A stretch of DNA of 39,082 nt from contig JAJHQQ010000006.1 of NCBI GenBank assembly GCA_020833245.1, forward strand, positions 1 through 39,082, given 5' to 3'. The notes beneath the pieces were generated by a model that ran no database searches, was not told the origin of the DNA, and saw nothing but the letters and a program-made list of their open reading frames with translations. Source of the DNA: Desulfurococcaceae archaeon (lineage in GTDB: Archaea > Thermoproteota > Thermoprotei_A > Sulfolobales > Desulfurococcaceae). This document shows, one piece after another, positions 24,018-32,040 of this stretch; position 1 is the stretch's first letter, and each line of letters starts with the position of its first letter. A program made the position numbers and the translations under genes.

Positions 24018-25262
24018 TTGAAAGGTGTGGAGTCTATTATTGGAGCGTATTTAGCTCTAATTATAGTTGTTGGAACTGTGGCTGGCTTATACGTGTGGAA
24101 CAAGTACTCTACACTGTATCTTAAAGAGAACATAGAAGATGCTAGTAGTAGATTTCACTACATGCTGTACCCGCCAATTATGACTCTCAGCTATAGTGGT
24201 AATAACTCGCTTCTGCTTACAGTATATCCGCGCATACCTATCAACATTAGGGAGATTATATTGAAGAGTATTAATGGTGGGATATTATACTACAAGCCTT
24301 TAGGAGTATTTACTAACAGCTCATACACTATTGAGCTCCCAGCTATAAATGAACCCCACTATATCCTGCTAGTCTCCGGCGACAACATCGTGTACTACTA
24401 CTCTCCACGCGAAGATCCCAGTCTTAACGCCGTACCAGACTACGTAAGGAGTAAAGACTACGTAGACCCTGAGCTAATTGCGTTCTTATCGGGAAATCAC
24501 AACTCCACTAGTAACTCGGCTATGGTAGTACTACTCACTTATGGTTACAAGCTACACGCTGGAAAAGTTGATAGTACACTCTACAGTCAACCCGGCTTCA
24601 GAGAGTTCCTATTCTTGACTGCGCCAGTCGACTGTAATAGAGTGAAAAACCCCACGACAACTGCTACATACTATGACCTACCATGCAACTGCAACTTGTC
24701 GAGTACTCACTACTGGATCACTTATGGACTGTACAGCAGGAACTCTACTACCCCCTACTACTCTCTTACTGACCCGTATTTCTTTGCTCAGAATGGCAGT
24801 CTACTAATTATTGGTAGAGGACTAACAGGTAGCCCCTGGAGCTACAACTACTTCCAAGCCTATGTGCTCTTAAAGTTCACTGGTAATTCTCCAGTTCAAA
24901 TCAACGTAACAATTAAGCTGAGAGGGTACTATATTGGATCCGGGGGTGCTATATTACCTCTGCAATTAGACTTTATACCCGTAGTATACTACTACGACGC
25001 TGACACATCTCCCTACAACCCGGTTACACTCATAACGGGCTACTGGGCAACAAACGACTACAAGCTCTGGCTTAAGAGAACACTCCTAGAAGCAAACTAC
25101 ACGACTACCACTAGCACAGAGTACTGGGTTAAAACATACAGTCTAATAATTAACCCCCTAGAAGTAGGGTCTACTTCACTCATAGTACTATTGGGTGTTG
25201 AATTGATAAATCCTTCTAATAGAGCAGGCTACATTGAGTTTGAAGTACTCGTCAATGGATAA
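24018..25262 (+). CDS. Surface protein with class III (type IV pilin-like) signal peptide
   Basis: About 414 residues. The mature-looking start MKGVESIIGAYLALIIVVGT fits a PibD/PilD-processed class III signal: a basic Lys, Gly, then a hydrophobic helix beginning at the cut. The remaining residues form one large ectodomain rich in Tyr, Ser and Thr with many N-x-S/T sequons (for example NNSLL, TNSSY, HNSTSNS) that could be glycosylated. It is far larger than an ordinary pilin and has no second membrane segment. The start is TTG 24018 behind GGTGG; GTG 24009 is an alternative. It stands alone, convergent with ccdA. Function unknown; adhesin or pseudopilin-like subunit are options. Confidence 0.7.
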   Translation: MKGVESIIGAYLALIIVVGTVAGLYVWNKYSTLYLKENIEDASSRFHYMLYPPIMTLSYSGNNSLLLTVYPRIPINIREIILKSINGGILYYKPLGVFTNSSYTIELPAINEPHYILLVSGDNIVYYYSPREDPSLNAVPDYVRSKDYVDPELIAFLSGNHNSTSNSAMVVLLTYGYKLHAGKVDSTLYSQPGFREFLFLTAPVDCNRVKNPTTTATYYDLPCNCNLSSTHYWITYGLYSRNSTTPYYSLTDPYFFAQNGSLLIIGRGLTGSPWSYNYFQAYVLLKFTGNSPVQINVTIKLRGYYIGSGGAILPLQLDFIPVVYYYDADTSPYNPVTLITGYWATNDYKLWLKRTLLEANYTTTTSTEYWVKTYSLIINPLEVGSTSLIVLLGVELINPSNRAGYIEFEVLVNG

Positions 25263-25275
25263 CAGCACTGTAATT

Positions 25276-26001
25276 TTACGAGTAGTAGTACAAGTATATA
25301 CCTGTAGTAGTCGCTATTACTCCACCTATAATTCTCAATAGCTCAGAGTACCTTTCTGAAATACTCCAGCCAACCATGTACTTGGCCGCTTTAAACGCTT
25401 TAAATAATCCAACTAGCCCCATAGTTACTAGTACTAGTGGTGAGACGAATACTAATATATACAGGATCGTCAGTGGAATCCACAAGTACATGGGAGTATT
25501 CGCTGTTATTAAAATATAGGCAATGTAGAGCCCGGCACTACAGGGTAGTATTGTAAGGGACATTACTAATCCGAGTACTACTAGGTACGTGTACTTTAAA
25601 ACACTGGGGAGATCACGTATCTCACTTAACCCGATTCTCTTAACTACTCTGCACAGTGTACCCGTGTCTTCTTTACACACTAATTCCGTTATATTAGAGC
25701 TTTTTCTTAGTAACTTAACAGCCCCGTAGAGAATTGCAACAAGTCCATACAGAATAATGAGAGGTGCCGCGCTAGATCTCTCTAGGTTAACCCAGGACAA
25801 AACATTTCTCAGTAAGAAACCTAGAGTAAAGTAACCTAACCCAACAGCTATTATAAAGACAAGTCCCGCTTTCAGTATTTTACCTGGACTATTTAAACCG
25901 AGTGACACGAGTACACTAGCGTATATCGCGAAGAAACAGGGGTCGATTGAGTCTATGAGCGCGTAAGTCGCTATTAGTGGAATAATGTAGCTTATATCCA
26001 A
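25276..26001 (-). CDS. ccdA: CcdA/DsbD-like thiol-redox membrane protein
   Basis: 241 residues with about six hydrophobic segments in two halves. Each half carries the paired motif of the family: IDSIDPCFFAIYASVL (residues about 17-32) and SLTILPCSAGLYIAYI (about 149-164), whose Cys residues pass electrons across the membrane. Such proteins feed reductant to extracytoplasmic thioredoxin-like partners. Extra cysteines occur in the loop (VCKEDTGTLCRVV). It lies 51 nt downstream of mbhM on the same strand and may be the last gene of the hydrogenase transcript. TTG 26001 is the start, with only a weak ribosome-binding site. No cytochrome c or thioredoxin gene is nearby. Confidence 0.8.
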   Translation of the reverse strand: MDISYIIPLIATYALIDSIDPCFFAIYASVLVSLGLNSPGKILKAGLVFIIAVGLGYFTLGFLLRNVLSWVNLERSSAAPLIILYGLVAILYGAVKLLRKSSNITELVCKEDTGTLCRVVKRIGLSEIRDLPSVLKYTYLVVLGLVMSLTILPCSAGLYIAYILITANTPMYLWIPLTILYILVFVSPLVLVTMGLVGLFKAFKAAKYMVGWSISERYSELLRIIGGVIATTTGIYLYYYS

Positions 26002-26052
26002 GACATACGCGCCTTACTACTACTGCTGTAGAAGTATATTGTAGTCTCCCCT

Positions 26053-27033
26053 TTAAACTAGGAGTGTGAGTATGGCTGCCGCTATTACTGGAGTTAAGCT
26101 GTATTTAAATAGCTGTAGTAGTGCTTGCTCTACTCTATAGCGGCCCATTATACTCCTTACAAGTGTGACTACGAGTGTGAGTGTAGTGTACTTTGCTACG
26201 AGCATTAACACTCCACCCACGGAGAGGTGTCTAAATGGCAGTGGCCCAGCTAGAAAAACGTAGACTCCTAGGAGAATAGACACTGCTAAGTCTACGTCGT
26301 GTAACAGCCTCACTAGTGCTAGTAGTGGACCAGAGAACTCTGTTTCAAAGCCAGCAATTATTTCCTGCTCAGCTTCGGGTATGTTAAACGGCTGATACAT
26401 AGCCTTAGCTTGAAGACTAATAATAAACGCTATGAAGCAGAGAGTCATTATTAAAGCCGTTAATGGGCGCTCCCACGCCTGGTATACGTTTACATAGCCA
26501 CTTATACTCATTAGTAGCCCGCTGCTCCTTGTGGATAAGTATACTGGGATAATTATACTGGCGAAGAAGGCTGGTTCAGCTATTGTAATTATACTTAGTA
26601 GTCTTGAAACACCTATACTTGTATAAGGACCGGGCATAGCTAGTGACGCCATTACCATAGCTACTAGTGGCATAACACTAGCCATGTAGAAGAATATGAG
26701 TATATCAAACTCGCAACTTATTCTAAACGGGCTTAAAGGCAGGAATACTAGTGCACTAATAGGAAACACTATTCCCACTATTAGTAGGAGCTCGGCTGCT
26801 CTCACCATGCTAAACCTAGTTTTCACAGTCTCCTTAACGCGTAAGAGCTTCCAGAAGTCGTAAAACGGCTGGAGGACACCAAATGGCCCAACATAGCTAG
26901 GGCCCATTCTACTCTGAAATCTCGCTGATGCTTTTCGCACTATGTACTGTGTAAAGAGTGCTAGTGAAACAGTAAATAATAATCCTGGAAAGACAATAGC
27001 GGATACTACTGCTAGAATGATCTCACTGATCAT
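26053..27033 (-). CDS. mbhM: Membrane hydrogenase subunit MbhM (NuoH-like)
   Basis: About 326 residues, eight or so membrane helices. It is homologous to complex I NuoH/ND1: RFQSRMGPSYVGPFGVLQPF near residue 38 and the conserved acidic loop PFNIPEAEQEIIAGFETEFS. It anchors the hydrogenase arm to the membrane domain and forms part of the proton path. I choose ATG 27033: it starts the first helix and lies two bases after the mbhI stop, whereas the longer frame to 27102 runs through mbhI. It is the last mbh gene here, separated from its usual hydrogenase-module partners by the antiporter genes. Confidence 0.92.
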   Translation of the reverse strand: MISEIILAVVSAIVFPGLLFTVSLALFTQYIVRKASARFQSRMGPSYVGPFGVLQPFYDFWKLLRVKETVKTRFSMVRAAELLLIVGIVFPISALVFLPLSPFRISCEFDILIFFYMASVMPLVAMVMASLAMPGPYTSIGVSRLLSIITIAEPAFFASIIIPVYLSTRSSGLLMSISGYVNVYQAWERPLTALIMTLCFIAFIISLQAKAMYQPFNIPEAEQEIIAGFETEFSGPLLALVRLLHDVDLAVSILLGVYVFLAGPLPFRHLSVGGVLMLVAKYTTLTLVVTLVRSIMGRYRVEQALLQLFKYSLTPVIAAAILTLLV

Positions 27034-27035
27034 AA

Positions 27036-27404
27036 CTACCCGCCTGCGAGTTTTAGCACTGTGAATACAACCACCGAGATCAAGATGAGCACTCCAAACC
27101 ACGATGAAATAAACTTATACCAGTCATGTAGACTACCAGTGTGAACTCTGCTAATTAGCATGTTATAAATTGACTTCGCAAATCTCCTCATAAACCCCCA
27201 GTATAAGGCAGCCACACTAGGAGACAACCTTGAGACAACGCTCTCTGGCTCACCAGACAAGTAGACATCTGAGACTCTAATAGTGCGCGACTTCAGCGCG
27301 TAATAGAGCACTAGTGTCACTACTAGTAGGAGCGCTACCACCCCTGTCGAGATAGTAACAGCTTCATAGGGGCTAATCTGCAAATTAACGGAGCCAGTAA
27401 TCAT
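27036..27404 (-). CDS. mbhI: Membrane hydrogenase subunit MbhI
   Basis: 122 residues with a helix at each end (ISTGVVALLLVVTLVLYYAL and GVLILISVVVFTVLKLAG). The central cytosolic stretch RVSDVYLSGEPESVV resembles the YL-GE segment of MbhI, which links antiporter and hydrogenase modules. ATG 27404 lies 4 nt from the end of mbhH. Confidence 0.75.
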   Translation of the reverse strand: MITGSVNLQISPYEAVTISTGVVALLLVVTLVLYYALKSRTIRVSDVYLSGEPESVVSRLSPSVAALYWGFMRRFAKSIYNMLISRVHTGSLHDWYKFISSWFGVLILISVVVFTVLKLAGG

Positions 27405-27408
27405 GTCT

Positions 27409-29022
27409 CTAACTCACCCCTCTCATTAGACTCCTTAACTCCTCCGGTATTCTCTCTAGTGCGGAATTAATATAGTCTCCTGCACCGCTAATAAGGCTTG
27501 AAGTAGTGTCTTGAAAGATAGGCATAATATACCAGAATATTACGCCGAGAACTAGGAGTGACAGCGCTATTAGCAATATTAGTACTTCAACCCAAGTCTC
27601 CCCACTAGGCCTCTTGTACTCCTTAGCTGGAATGCCGAACGCCACTGAGGACAGTATTTTCATGTAGCCTGGCACTGAGAGGGCTGTTATAGCGATTACT
27701 AGTATTGGTACAATTACAAAGCCCGCTGAGATGTAACCCAGTATTATGAGTAATTTAGAGTAAAACCCGATGAAAGGCACTAGCCCTATGAGGCTTAGTG
27801 TACTAATGACTGTCGCTACGAGTGCTAGTGGGTGTGCTCTGCCTACTCCTCTCATATCGTCGAGGTCTCTTGAACCAGAAGTCTCGATAAATAAGCCACT
27901 AGACATGAAGAGAGCTGTTTTCGCTATAACGTGAGACACTGCGTGCACGATTGCCCCTGTTATTGCCGCCTCTACCGCGCTATTGTTGACTAAGAAGCCC
28001 GCGAAGAGCCCCATGTAGACTATTCCCGTGTGACTAATACTACTATAAGCCAGCAGCCTCTTAATATCTCGTTGATTCAGCATCATCAATGCACAGACAA
28101 CTCCGCTGATCGCTCCCAGGGTAACTAGAACAATTAAAATTACGCTGTGATATACAGCTAGCACACCATTTGGCCTAAATATTGTGTAGAGGAATCTCCC
28201 AGCTGCATATATGCCAACGCTCTCCACTAGACCTGAGAGAGCCACTGACACTGGGTGAGGTGCCTCTGGGTTAGCGTCTACTAACCAGAAATGACTGGGA
28301 AATATTGCTGACTTAAACGTAAATGTCCAGAGAGCTAATGAAACAGCTAACAGTGAGAGATATCTTAAACTAGGTTCTTTGACCACGAATTCCGCTGAGG
28401 ATAGCCCTGCGAGGTACGCCATATTAACTGTGCCGTAACCTGAGTAAATAATAACTAGCGCTAAGAAGTACATTGTTGTGGCAACTGCTCCTATTAGTGC
28501 GTACTTAGCAGTAGCCTCTACAGCCTCAGCTCTATTTCTTAAATACGCGACTAGCCCATACGTGGATATGCTGAGAACCTCTAGCATGACGAAGAAGTTA
28601 AAGGCGTCGCCTGTGTATAGACACCCCAAGACACCAGCTGTGAGGCCTAGTAGTAGCGTGAAGTACCACGATGCATCGTCAAGGCGCTTACTGTACCAGC
28701 TAGAGTATAGAATTATAGCGAGCATTATCCACGCTACGAGGAATCCCAGGAGACCGTTGAATAAGTCGATCTCGTAGACTATTCCGAAGTGTGGCGGCCA
28801 GCCGCCATAAGTGTATATAAGTGGACTTCTACTCGTAATCTCGTAGCAGAACACTACTGTTGAAGCCATAGCCGCGTAGACGCCCCCGATCAGTGCTATT
28901 ATAAAGGGTGCTCTCCTACTACTCTTAAGTAGCTTAGAGAGAAGAGGTGTAATGAACGCTAGTATAACCAGGAAGGGTGTGAGTAAGCCAAGCAGGTTTA
29001 AAGATAGCGTCTCTAGGTTCAC
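27409..29022 (-). CDS. mbhH: Membrane hydrogenase subunit MbhH (MrpD/NuoN-like antiporter)
   Basis: About 537 residues and roughly 14 helices. It matches the proton-translocating transporter family of NuoL/M/N and MrpD: FFVMLEVLSISTYGLVAYLR (conserved Glu of TM5), KSAIFPSHFWLVDANPEAPH (TM7 Lys and His region), and RDIKRLLAYSSISHTGIVYMG (TM8 Lys). I prefer GTG 29022, directly behind GAGGTGGGAGG and after the mbhA stop, over the longer frame from 29076. It is the main ion-pumping subunit of the complex. Confidence 0.92.
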   Translation of the reverse strand: MNLETLSLNLLGLLTPFLVILAFITPLLSKLLKSSRRAPFIIALIGGVYAAMASTVVFCYEITSRSPLIYTYGGWPPHFGIVYEIDLFNGLLGFLVAWIMLAIILYSSWYSKRLDDASWYFTLLLGLTAGVLGCLYTGDAFNFFVMLEVLSISTYGLVAYLRNRAEAVEATAKYALIGAVATTMYFLALVIIYSGYGTVNMAYLAGLSSAEFVVKEPSLRYLSLLAVSLALWTFTFKSAIFPSHFWLVDANPEAPHPVSVALSGLVESVGIYAAGRFLYTIFRPNGVLAVYHSVILIVLVTLGAISGVVCALMMLNQRDIKRLLAYSSISHTGIVYMGLFAGFLVNNSAVEAAITGAIVHAVSHVIAKTALFMSSGLFIETSGSRDLDDMRGVGRAHPLALVATVISTLSLIGLVPFIGFYSKLLIILGYISAGFVIVPILVIAITALSVPGYMKILSSVAFGIPAKEYKRPSGETWVEVLILLIALSLLVLGVIFWYIMPIFQDTTSSLISGAGDYINSALERIPEELRSLMRGVS

Positions 29023-29035
29023 CCCTCCCACCTCT

Positions 29036-29542
29036 CTACTCGAATATTCTCTTCGCGTGTTTCTCAAAAGTCTCAAATATCTCTCTTCTCGCTTCTAGCG
29101 GATCCAAGGTTTTAGCACTAATCCAGTGAATATAAAAATTCTTCTTTGAAGGATCAATGTCTACCACTACTGTTCCAGGAGTATTAGTAATACTGTTAGC
29201 TACCGCTGTGATAGCGAAGTCAGACTCTATTCTATACGGGGCCTCAACTATGGCTGGGTTAACTGGTAATTTAGGGTGAAGGATTCTCCGGATGACATCT
29301 ATGTGGGCTTTTGCCTCGTAGTAGGTGAAGTACAGAAGTGCATAGACGAGTAAGTGGAGCCATCTTCTCGGATCTACTACTTTGATAGGCTTCTCGACGA
29401 CTATGTTTGAGAAGAGTGCACCTATAACGGCTGACACTATAACTCCTGTTACAATATCGTAGCCGCTGATACTCCCAGTGTAAACTACGTACACGGTGAA
29501 AGCTAGAATAAATACTATGAAGCCTCTAGAGACACGCCTCAC
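29036..29542 (-). CDS. mbhA: Membrane hydrogenase subunit MbhA (MrpE-like)
   Basis: 168 residues. Two to three N-terminal helices are followed by a soluble C-terminal domain with NTPGTVVVDIDPSKKNFYIH, the MnhE/MrpE signature (TPGT...VD). GTG 29542 has GGGGTGA upstream. In Pyrococcus the mbh operon starts with this gene; here it sits between mbhG and mbhH. Confidence 0.85.
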   Translation of the reverse strand: MRRVSRGFIVFILAFTVYVVYTGSISGYDIVTGVIVSAVIGALFSNIVVEKPIKVVDPRRWLHLLVYALLYFTYYEAKAHIDVIRRILHPKLPVNPAIVEAPYRIESDFAITAVANSITNTPGTVVVDIDPSKKNFYIHWISAKTLDPLEARREIFETFEKHAKRIFE

Positions 29543-29548
29543 GTGTAC

Positions 29549-29947
29549 TCACCCCTTAAGCCTCTTAATCTCCCTCATGTCGAGAGTTCTATAGTGAGAG
29601 TAGAGTATCCAGCCTAGGAATACTAAGAAGAGAATAACCGCTAGACCTATAACAATAGCTGTTAATACTAGGGCCTGTGGAAGCGGGTCTACAGCGAGGT
29701 TCTTAAACTCCTCTATAGCCTCTGGCCTTAGATCCGTTAATACTGGTACGCGCGGTGGTCTTTGCTCAACCCACCTTCTATAGCCAATATATATTGCAAA
29801 CGTGTTTACAGTATCACCCAGAATAGTTAGTGCGATTACTTTCTTGACATAGTGTGGTTTAAAAAACATAGCATAGAGTGAGATAGCAAAGTTCACTAGT
29901 AGAGATGCCAGAGTAACTGATAGTAGATACGTGTTTACAGCCTCCAC
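29549..29947 (-). CDS. mbhG: Membrane hydrogenase subunit MbhG (MrpC/NuoK-like)
   Basis: 132 residues, three helices. LTILGDTVNTFAIYIGY and DPLPQALVLTAIVIGLA match MrpC and NuoK. The GTG start at 29947 is preceded by GAGGTGAGTAGAC. It lies two bases from mbhE/F. Confidence 0.87.
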   Translation of the reverse strand: MEAVNTYLLSVTLASLLVNFAISLYAMFFKPHYVKKVIALTILGDTVNTFAIYIGYRRWVEQRPPRVPVLTDLRPEAIEEFKNLAVDPLPQALVLTAIVIGLAVILFLVFLGWILYSHYRTLDMREIKRLKG

Positions 29948-29949
29948 GT

Positions 29950-30741
29950 CTACTCACCTCTACTCGACTCAAGAGTCCTCGCGAGCATTAGCGCTATAAA
30001 CGCGATAGAGAACCCGGCTGCTACAGCGAACATCTCGAAGATATTGAAGAACCAGAGTGTTCCACTTATGAGAGCTCCGGCGACACTATATGGCATTGAT
30101 ATCTGAGCATCGGGCTTTGCCATGTTTTGAAAAACGTATGCTGGCATGTGTAGAGTAATACCCACTAGGAACACAGCTATAGCGGTTAAACCAATGCCTG
30201 TTAAGCCTAGACTCCTCACAACTAATAACTTTGTCGTTGTAACACCCTTTATAACTAGGAAACTCGCCGAGAACACAACTATTACCACCATCGGCAAAAC
30301 CGCGATGACAGAACCTCCCTGAAAGCCGCCACCTGGAGTTAAGTGGCCGTGGAGGCCTATAGATGCCCCAACAGCCACTATCATGGGTGCTGTGATCCTC
30401 GTGACGGTTCTCACTATTATTGAGAGCCCGTGCCCGGACTTCTCAGCTCGCTCTAGTAAAAGGCCACGTGTTAGTGCTAGCCCCGCAATTAGTGCCAGAT
30501 AGAATACAGAAGTCTCAAATAATGTGTCTAATCCTCTGAAATCCCAGACTATGGCTGTAACAGCCTCAGGCGACATCGCAGTGTAATTTCTCAGTTCATA
30601 CTGGTTGTACGTCGCATTTAAGTAGAACTCGGCAACAGGTCTCACTCTCTCCGATGGTACAAGGTGCTCAAACCCAACTGTGATTAGTAGAGCTACCGCG
30701 AGCACAGTACTTATGAGTACAATAACCTCTACAAGCCTCAT
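29950..30741 (-). CDS. mbhEF: Fused membrane hydrogenase subunit MbhE-MbhF
   Basis: About 263 residues combining two subunits that are separate in Pyrococcus. The N-terminal part (about 1-105) has two helices around VWDFRGLDTLFETSVFYLA, as in MbhE and the MrpA tail. The C-terminal part starts near IVRTVTRITAPMIVAVGASI and has GLHGHLTPGGGFQGGSVIAV, the MrpB/MnhB signature, as in MbhF. ATG 30741 overlaps the mbhD stop as ATGA, with GAGGTG upstream, so this start is preferred over GTG 30753. No break in the frame is visible between the two domains. Confidence 0.85.
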   Translation of the reverse strand: MRLVEVIVLISTVLAVALLITVGFEHLVPSERVRPVAEFYLNATYNQYELRNYTAMSPEAVTAIVWDFRGLDTLFETSVFYLALIAGLALTRGLLLERAEKSGHGLSIIVRTVTRITAPMIVAVGASIGLHGHLTPGGGFQGGSVIAVLPMVVIVVFSASFLVIKGVTTTKLLVVRSLGLTGIGLTAIAVFLVGITLHMPAYVFQNMAKPDAQISMPYSVAGALISGTLWFFNIFEMFAVAAGFSIAFIALMLARTLESSRGE

Positions 30742-31001
30742 TCTTTCTCCCACCTCTCAGTCTTACTAATTAGAACTAGTAGTACTCCAGGTATGAGCCC
30801 AACAGCTACTGGAATGTACACTAGGCCTATGTCAGGGGCGAGTAGTAAAAAATACAGTATTGAGTAAAGTCCACTTTGAAGAGCACTGTAAATTACCGCT
30901 TTAACTAAGTCACGTGTCTTAACAGCCATGTACACAGCGACGACTGAAAGTAAGCTTATAATCGCCATAACTAGGTATACTCCAGTCTCACCAGGTAGCA
31001 T
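30738..31001 (-). CDS. mbhD: Membrane hydrogenase subunit MbhD (DUF4040)
   Basis: About 87 residues with three helices. KAVIYSALQSGLYSILYFLL, PDIGLVYIPVAVGLIPGVLL and the short charged end fit MbhD, which corresponds to part of MrpA. I prefer ATG 31001, six bases after GGTGAT, over GTG 31016. Confidence 0.8.
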   Translation of the reverse strand: MLPGETGVYLVMAIISLLSVVAVYMAVKTRDLVKAVIYSALQSGLYSILYFLLLAPDIGLVYIPVAVGLIPGVLLVLISKTERWEKE

Positions 31002-31008
31002 GGGTTTA

Positions 31009-31380
31009 TCACCCACATAATTCAGGGTCTAACTTGTCTGCTAAGCAGGGCTTTACACGGGCAACTCGAGCCCTGTGAACCCCGCGTGCAAGAGCATGTG
31101 AGCCAGCGGGTGCTAGCATTAAAACAATAATAGCTGCCACTATTATTGCGCCTGGCACAAACCACCTATATGCTCCAAGCTCACTTATTGTAATAGCTAT
31201 TAGGGCCGCTCCTATTAGCGGGTACACTGAGCCCCATATTGTACCCACAGTTGCCGCGTGTAATCTCAAGTAGAAGTTCTTAAACCTGTGGAAACCAATC
31301 GCGGAGACTATTGCCGCGAACGCTCCTAGGCAGAGTAGTGCTGAGCCTACTAGTACTAGTACCAGTTGGGCTTCAAGCAC
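31009..31380 (-). CDS. mbhC: Membrane hydrogenase subunit MbhC (MrpG-like)
   Basis: 123 residues, three helices. IGFHRFKNFYLRLHAATVGT is the MrpG/MnhG signature (FYxRLHAAT). It overlaps mbhB by 8 nt. GTG 31380 is preceded by GGGGTGATC. A cytosolic tail ends ELCG. Confidence 0.88.
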   Translation of the reverse strand: MLEAQLVLVLVGSALLCLGAFAAIVSAIGFHRFKNFYLRLHAATVGTIWGSVYPLIGAALIAITISELGAYRWFVPGAIIVAAIIVLMLAPAGSHALARGVHRARVARVKPCLADKLDPELCG

Positions 31381-31642
31381 CTAGATCACCCCTCTCGAGG
31401 TACTTAGCTATGTATATGTCTAACGCGTAAACCCACAGAGCGAGAGGTATTAGTAGAACTATGAGTAGTGGTTGTTTCAAGTAAATGGTTATAAGGGAAA
31501 GTAGAACGAGAGACATGTAAGTTATTACATCGATAGCTAAAACCTGATCGCCTATTGTCTGGCCTCTTAAAGCAACTATAGAGAGCAGTAAGATCGCCAC
31601 TACGTAGAGTAGTATCAGGGCGAGTATTAAATCCATTACCAC
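31373..31642 (-). CDS. mbhB: Membrane hydrogenase subunit MbhB (MrpF-like)
   Basis: 89 residues, three helices. GQTIGDQVLAIDVITYMSLV matches MrpF/MnhF (D-AID). GTG 31642 has GGTGA seven bases upstream, inside the end of mbhN. Confidence 0.87.
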   Translation of the reverse strand: MVMDLILALILLYVVAILLLSIVALRGQTIGDQVLAIDVITYMSLVLLSLITIYLKQPLLIVLLIPLALWVYALDIYIAKYLERGDLGA

Positions 31643-31644
31643 TA

Positions 31645-32040
31645 CTAGCTCACCTTTTTCAGTGTGCTTAACGAGTACTCCTCCGAGCTTATTCGAGTGG
31701 GGCCAGCGATATCGTATTTACTAGTGACAATATAAGCGTTTACAGGGCAGACTTTAACACACCTGTAGCAGAACACGCACTTAGAGTAGTCTATTAACGG
31801 GTATATTCTCCTAGGATTCTTAGCGGTAACCTCGTAGCCCTGTGGAATAGGCGTCATGGTAATGGCGTCAGCAGGGCACTCTAAAGCACACAGAGTACAG
31901 CCCGTGCACTTTGTTAAGTCAGCGTACTGTACACCGCGCGAGTCTTCTTCGATAGGTGTCTTTACACGTGGATACTGAATAGTAGCGGGCCTCTTCGCGA
32001 AATTTCTGAGAACGAGGCCGAGTATTTTGGGTCTTCTCAC
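31645..32040 (-). CDS. mbhN: Membrane hydrogenase ferredoxin-like subunit MbhN
   Basis: 131 residues related to NuoI. Two [4Fe-4S] motifs are complete: CTGCTLCALECPADAI and CVFCYRCVKVCPVNAY. They carry electrons from reduced ferredoxin to the small subunit MbhJ. GTG 32040 overlaps the mbhL stop, with GGTGG upstream. In Pyrococcus it follows mbhM; here it directly follows mbhL. Confidence 0.93.
   Translation of the reverse strand: MRRPKILGLVLRNFAKRPATIQYPRVKTPIEEDSRGVQYADLTKCTGCTLCALECPADAITMTPIPQGYEVTAKNPRRIYPLIDYSKCVFCYRCVKVCPVNAYIVTSKYDIAGPTRISSEEYSLSTLKKVS

Noticed and set aside
28478-28777. 99-codon plus-strand frame
   Set aside because: Antisense to mbhH, no motif.
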